From contig JAHZNX010000061.1 in the NCBI GenBank assembly GCA_020028375.1, forward strand, positions 1-9,524: DNA of 9,524 nucleotides, written 5' to 3'. Every line of letters begins with the position of its first letter. Positions within the stretch are counted from its first letter, which is position 1. Of the stretch, positions 6,609 to 9,524 are shown piece after piece. The position numbers and the translations under genes are program-made. This DNA comes from Betaproteobacteria bacterium. Lineage in GTDB: Bacteria; Pseudomonadota; Gammaproteobacteria; Burkholderiales; SG8-41. The notes beneath the pieces were generated by a model that was not told the origin of the DNA, did not search any database, and saw only the letters and a list, made by a program, of their open reading frames with translations.

Positions 6609-8252
6609 ATGGCACGTATCAATCCGTATGACGTCGGGCTCGCCAAGAACCCAGCGAACTACACGCCGCTCACGCCGCTGTCGCTCCTCGCGCGCACGGC
6701 CTACACCTATCCGCGCCGCGTTGCCGTGATCCACGGCGAGCGGCAGCTCGCCTGGGCGGAGGTTTATGCGCGTTGCCGGCGGCTCGCCTCCGCCCTCCAG
6801 CGCCGCGGCATCGGCGCCGGGGACACGGTGGCGGCGGTGCTTCCCAACGTGCCCGCGATGTACGAAGCGCACTTCGGCGTGCCGATGGCGGGCGCAGTGC
6901 TCAATACCATCAATACCCGGCTCGACGCCGCCACCATCGGCTTCATCCTGCGGCACGCGGAGGCGAAGGTGCTGCTCACCGACCGCGAGTTTTCCGCGGC
7001 GGTCGGGCAGGCGCTGGCACAGTTGAAGAATAGACCGCTGGTCATCGAGGTGGACGATCCCGCATTGGAGGGCGGCAGGCGGCTCGGCGGCATCGACTAC
7101 GAGGAATTCATCGCGCAGGGGGACCCGGATTTCGAGTGGCTCCTGCCCGCGGACGAGTGGAACGCGATCTCGCTCAACTACACCTCCGGCACCACCGGCG
7201 ATCCCAAGGGCGTGGTCTATCATCACCGCGGCGCCTATCTAAACGCCATCAGCAACATCGTGTCCTGGGGCATGGCCCCGCACCCGGTCTACCTGTGGAC
7301 GCTGCCGATGTTCCACTGCAACGGCTGGTGCTTCCCGTGGACCATCGCCGCCGCGGCCGGCACTAACGTGTGCCTGCGCCGGGTGGACGCAAGAGCGATC
7401 TTCGATCTCATCCGCCGGCATCGCGTCACCCACTATTGCGGCGCGCCCATCGTGCACAACCTGCTGCTGAACGCCCCCGCGGAGTGGAAGCAGGGCATCG
7501 ATCACACGGTCTTCGGCCTAGTCGCGGGCGCCGCGCCGCCGGTGGCGCTGATCGAAGGCATGGAGAAGATGGGCTTCAGCATCACCCATGTCTACGGGCT
7601 CACCGAGACCTACGGGCCCGCAGCGGTGTGCGCGAAGCACCCCGAATGGGACGCGCTGCCGCTGGAGAAGCGCGCGGAATTGAACGGCCGGCAGGGCGTG
7701 TGGTACCACATGCAGCAGGGCATGACGGTGATGGACCCGGCAACCATGAAGGCGGTGCTGTGGGACGGCGCGGCCATGGGCGAGATCATGTTCCGCGGCA
7801 ATCTCACCATGAAGGGCTACCTCAAGAACGAGAAGGCCACGCGCGAGGCGTTCGCCGGCGGCTGGTTCCACAGCGGCGACCTGGCGGTGATGCAGCCCGA
7901 CGGCTACGTCAAGATCAAGGACCGCTCCAAGGACATCATCATTTCGGGCGGCGAGAACATCTCCTCGCTCGAGGTTGAGGATGCGCTCTACCGGCACCCG
8001 GCGGTGATGACGGCGGCGGTCGTCGCGCAGCCCGACCCGAAGTGGGGCGAGGTGCCGTGCGCCTTCGTCGAGCTGAAGGAGGACGCGCGGGCGACCGAGG
8101 CCGAGTTGATCGAGCACTGCCGCGCCCGCCTCGCGCATTTCAAGGCGCCGAAGCGCGTGGTGTTCGGGGCGCTCCCCAAGACCTCCACCGGCAAGATCCA
8201 GAAATTCGTCCTGCGCGAGCAGGCGAAATCGGCTTCCGCCATTGATCGCTGA
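6609..8252 (+). CDS. AMP-dependent acyl-CoA synthetase (fatty/short-to-medium-chain acid CoA ligase)
   Basis: Adenylate-forming enzyme that activates a carboxylic acid to acyl-CoA with ATP and CoA. It has 547 residues from the ATG at 6609. The large N-terminal adenylation domain has the P-loop-like YTSGTTGDPKG (191-201), the YGLTETYGP region (329-337) and GGWFHSGDLAV (417-427). The hinge DRSKDIIISGGEN (438-450) leads to the small C-terminal domain with the catalytic lysine in PKTSTGKIQK (K529). Opening NPANYTPLTPLSLLARTAYTYP and the HPEWDALPLEKRAELNGRQG stretch place it near AlkK/DmdB/plant AAE-type ligases. Exact chain length or substrate (medium-chain, branched, methylmercaptopropionate or other) cannot be read. 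A GTG at 6579 would add ten residues that come from the upstream repeat, so ATG 6609 is preferred, with GGA at 6598-6600 as a weak ribosome binding site. Proximity to etfBA suggests a role in acid oxidation. Confidence 0.9.
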   Translation: MARINPYDVGLAKNPANYTPLTPLSLLARTAYTYPRRVAVIHGERQLAWAEVYARCRRLASALQRRGIGAGDTVAAVLPNVPAMYEAHFGVPMAGAVLNTINTRLDAATIGFILRHAEAKVLLTDREFSAAVGQALAQLKNRPLVIEVDDPALEGGRRLGGIDYEEFIAQGDPDFEWLLPADEWNAISLNYTSGTTGDPKGVVYHHRGAYLNAISNIVSWGMAPHPVYLWTLPMFHCNGWCFPWTIAAAAGTNVCLRRVDARAIFDLIRRHRVTHYCGAPIVHNLLLNAPAEWKQGIDHTVFGLVAGAAPPVALIEGMEKMGFSITHVYGLTETYGPAAVCAKHPEWDALPLEKRAELNGRQGVWYHMQQGMTVMDPATMKAVLWDGAAMGEIMFRGNLTMKGYLKNEKATREAFAGGWFHSGDLAVMQPDGYVKIKDRSKDIIISGGENISSLEVEDALYRHPAVMTAAVVAQPDPKWGEVPCAFVELKEDARATEAELIEHCRARLAHFKAPKRVVFGALPKTSTGKIQKFVLREQAKSASAIDR

Positions 8253-8349
8253 GAGCGTTCGGGAAAATACACTCCCCTCCTTCATCTAGGAGGGGTGACG
8301 CACGAAGTCCGCCGGGGTGGTGAGAGTCCGCATCGCGGCTGCGCGGCGG
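8253..8349. other. Gap after the synthetase with a GC-rich hairpin
   Basis: No gene is seen here. CCCCTCCT (8274-8281) pairs perfectly with AGGAGGGG (8288-8295) over a 6-nt loop, 21 bp after the synthetase stop. On the plus strand no T run follows, so it may slow or terminate transcription weakly, or be a worn relative of the REP-like hairpins elsewhere in the window. The rest is GC-rich with no feature I can name. Confidence 0.45.
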
Positions 8350-8381
8350 GCGTTCCGGCGAGGCGCGCGTTCCGGTAGAAT
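8350..8381 (+). promoter_or_regulatory. Candidate promoter for etfBA with a 9-bp direct repeat
   Basis: TAGAAT (8376-8381) is a good sigma-70 -10 match, lying 54 bp before the etfB ATG. With a 17-bp spacer the -35 position reads TTCCGG (8353-8358), a weak match to TTGACA. GCGTTCCGG occurs at 8350-8358 and again at 8367-8375, 17 bp apart, so one copy covers the -35 and the other abuts the -10. This could mark an activator or repressor site, or be chance. The poor -35 would fit an activated promoter. Confidence 0.35.
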
Positions 8382-8435
8382 CGCGCTTGAATCGATCCCT
8401 CCTTTTCGCAGCAGCTCCCGGTCCGATAAACGCCG

Positions 8436-9185
8436 ATGAAAGTCCTCGTCACCGTCAAGCGCGTGATCGATCCCCAGGTCAAGGTCAGGGTGAAATCCGA
8501 CGGCAGCGGCGTCGAGACCGCCAATATCAAGATGGCGATGAATCCCTTTTGCGAGATCGCGGTCGAGCAGGCGGTGCGCATGAAGGAGGCGGGCGTCGTC
8601 ACCGAGATCGTCGCGGTCTCGATCGGCGTGCAGCAGTGCCAGGAGACGCTGCGCACCGCGTTGGCGATGGGCGCCGACCGCGGCATCCTCGTCGAGACCG
8701 GCATCGAGGTGCAGCCGCTCGGGATCGCCAAGGTGCTGAAGGCGATCGTGCAGAAGGAGAGCCCGCGCCTCGTCATCATGGGCAAGCAGGGCGTGGACGA
8801 CGACAACAACCAGTCGGGCCAGATGCTGGCGGCGCTGCTCGGCTGGCCGCAGGGTGCGTTCATTTCCGCGATCGCGATCAACGGGGACAGCGCCGATTGC
8901 GTGCGAGAGGTGGACGCCGGGCTCGAGAAGTTGACGCTGAAGCTTCCCGCCGTCGTCACGACCGACCTGCGGCTGAACGAGCCGCGCTACGTGACGCTGC
9001 CCAACATCATGAAGGCCAAGAAGAAGCCGCTGGAGGTCTTGAAGCCGGAAGCGCTCGGTGTGGATGTCACGCCACGGCTGAAGATCCTGAAAGTGCAGGA
9101 GCCGGCGAAGCGCGGCGCCGGCGTGAAAGTCGCCGACGTGAAGGAACTGGTGGCGAAGCTGAAGAACGAGGCCAAAGTTATTTAG
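8436..9185 (+). CDS. etfB: Electron transfer flavoprotein beta subunit
   Basis: Beta subunit of the heterodimeric ETF, which takes electrons from acyl-CoA and related dehydrogenases and passes them to ETF-ubiquinone oxidoreductase. Beta binds AMP and docks on the dehydrogenase. It has 249 residues, the normal length for group I housekeeping ETF. It opens with MKVLVTVKRVIDPQVKVRVK, followed by NIKMAMNPFCEIAVEQAVRMKE (about 30-51). AMP-site elements are AMGADRGILVE (77-87) and GKQGVDDDNNQSGQM (116-130). The ETF-beta signature spans VREVDAGLEKLTLKLPAVVTTDLRL (156-180). The dehydrogenase-recognition loop with its lysine-rich end, NEPRYVTLPNIMKAKKK (181-197), is intact. The ATG at 8436 matches the family N-terminus; no strong ribosome binding site is seen. 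etfA follows after 109 bp holding an inverted repeat doublet. Confidence 0.97.
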   Translation: MKVLVTVKRVIDPQVKVRVKSDGSGVETANIKMAMNPFCEIAVEQAVRMKEAGVVTEIVAVSIGVQQCQETLRTALAMGADRGILVETGIEVQPLGIAKVLKAIVQKESPRLVIMGKQGVDDDNNQSGQMLAALLGWPQGAFISAIAINGDSADCVREVDAGLEKLTLKLPAVVTTDLRLNEPRYVTLPNIMKAKKKPLEVLKPEALGVDVTPRLKILKVQEPAKRGAGVKVADVKELVAKLKNEAKVI

Positions 9186-9186
9186 C

Positions 9187-9274
9187 GTTCCTCCCCCCTT
9201 GTGGGGGAGGATTGAGGTGGGGGGTCGGATAATGTCCCCCCATCCTAGCCTTCCCCCGCAAGGGGGGAAGGAAC
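9187..9274. repeat. REPIN-like inverted doublet inside the etfB-etfA gap
   Basis: Two half-elements face each other around an 11-bp spacer (9225-9235). Half one (9187-9224) and the reverse complement of half two (9236-9274) align nearly end to end: both start GTTCC, form a C-run/G-run hairpin, and finish in a G-rich tail ending GGGGGG. Stem one pairs CCTCCCCC (9190-9197) with GGGGGAGG (9203-9210). Stem two pairs CCTTCCCCC (9249-9257) with GGGGGAAGG (9263-9271). The outer ends, GTTCCT (9187-9192) and AGGAAC (9269-9274), can also pair, so the whole unit can fold as one long cruciform arm. Half-elements resemble the single copy at 6550-6588. Confidence 0.75.
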
Positions 9275-9294
9275 ATTTGGTGAACGGATACGAA

Positions 9295-9524
9295 ATGGCG
9301 GTATTAGTCATCGCGGACCACGACAACGCCCATCTCAAGCCGGGCGTGACCAACGCGGTCACCGCGGCCGGCAGGATGGGAAGCCCGATCACGATGCTGG
9401 TCGCGGGGCACCAGTGCGGCGCCATGGCGCAGGCCGCGGCGAAGATCGCGGGTGTCGCCAAGGTGCTGCTGTGCGACGCGCCGCAGTACGAGGGGCTGCT
9501 CGCGGAGAACCTCGCCGCGCTGAT
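9295..9524 (+). CDS. etfA: Electron transfer flavoprotein alpha subunit, N-terminal part (cut by window)
   Basis: Only the first 76 codons are present; the frame runs off the right edge. The translation starts MAVLVIADHDNAHLKPGVTNAVTAAGRM, then MLVAGHQCGAMAQAAAKIAGVAKVLLCDAP and YEGLLAENLAAL. This is the standard N-terminal domain of ETF alpha. The FAD-binding C-terminal domain lies outside the window. Alpha pairs with EtfB and carries the catalytic FAD. The ATG at 9295 is chosen by the family N-terminus, with CGGA (9285-9288) as a weak ribosome binding site. An in-frame GTG at 9280 would add five residues. It is very likely co-transcribed with etfB through the repeat doublet. Confidence 0.95.
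   Translation, partial: MAVLVIADHDNAHLKPGVTNAVTAAGRMGSPITMLVAGHQCGAMAQAAAKIAGVAKVLLCDAPQYEGLLAENLAAL

Noticed and set aside
8274..8295. Hairpin after the synthetase as a strong intrinsic terminator
   Set aside because: The stem is good but no T run follows on the plus strand, and on the minus strand the T run is short and displaced by several bases.
8286..9461. 391-codon minus-strand frame across etfB and into etfA
   Set aside because: It covers two well-identified genes plus the repeat doublet, and its content is His/Leu/Arg-rich without a domain.

Overview
This is a GC-rich stretch of chromosome from a Gram-negative proteobacterium. It is most likely betaproteobacterial. The reasons are the protein flavour of lplT, alr, radA and etfBA, the lplT / alr / radA neighbourhood, and scattered GTCATTCCCGCG-type and CCCTCTCC-type hairpin repeats. 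This taxonomic placement is inference; no rRNA or other marker gene is present.

Layout. (i) 1-1004, plus strand: the 3' part of a flavodoxin-fold NAD(P)H/FMN oxidoreductase with an unusual cysteine cluster. (ii) 1005-1127: a convergent intergenic region with an intrinsic terminator for the minus strand and two inverted REP-like hairpins. (iii) 1128-2408, minus strand: lplT, the lysophospholipid transporter. (iv) 2409-2677: a divergent control region framed by a purine tract and a matching pyrimidine tract, with a 15-bp dyad in its AT-rich core. (v) 2678-6544, plus strand: a LysR-type regulator whose stop codon overlaps the alr start, then alr (alanine racemase), a small free-standing DUF4118 membrane protein, and radA. 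(vi) 6550-6588: a REP-like hairpin. (vii) 6609-8252: an AMP-forming acyl-CoA synthetase. (viii) 8253-8435: a gap with a hairpin and a candidate promoter. (ix) 8436-9524: etfB and the start of etfA, separated by an inverted REP doublet.

Functionally the window has two halves. The left half holds envelope and housekeeping genes: phospholipid recycling, D-alanine supply for peptidoglycan, and recombination repair. The right half is a fatty- or organic-acid activation and oxidation block. There the synthetase makes acyl-CoA, and ETF carries electrons from acyl-CoA dehydrogenases, none of which is visible here, towards the quinone pool. All the protein families appear ordinary. I found no defence system, prophage, integron, CRISPR array, tRNA or rRNA. 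The points most worth a second look are intergenic (repeat doublets, the polypurine frame, the dyad). Two coding points also stand out: the Cys-rich flavoprotein, and the LysR-alr coupling with an orphan DUF4118 protein downstream.
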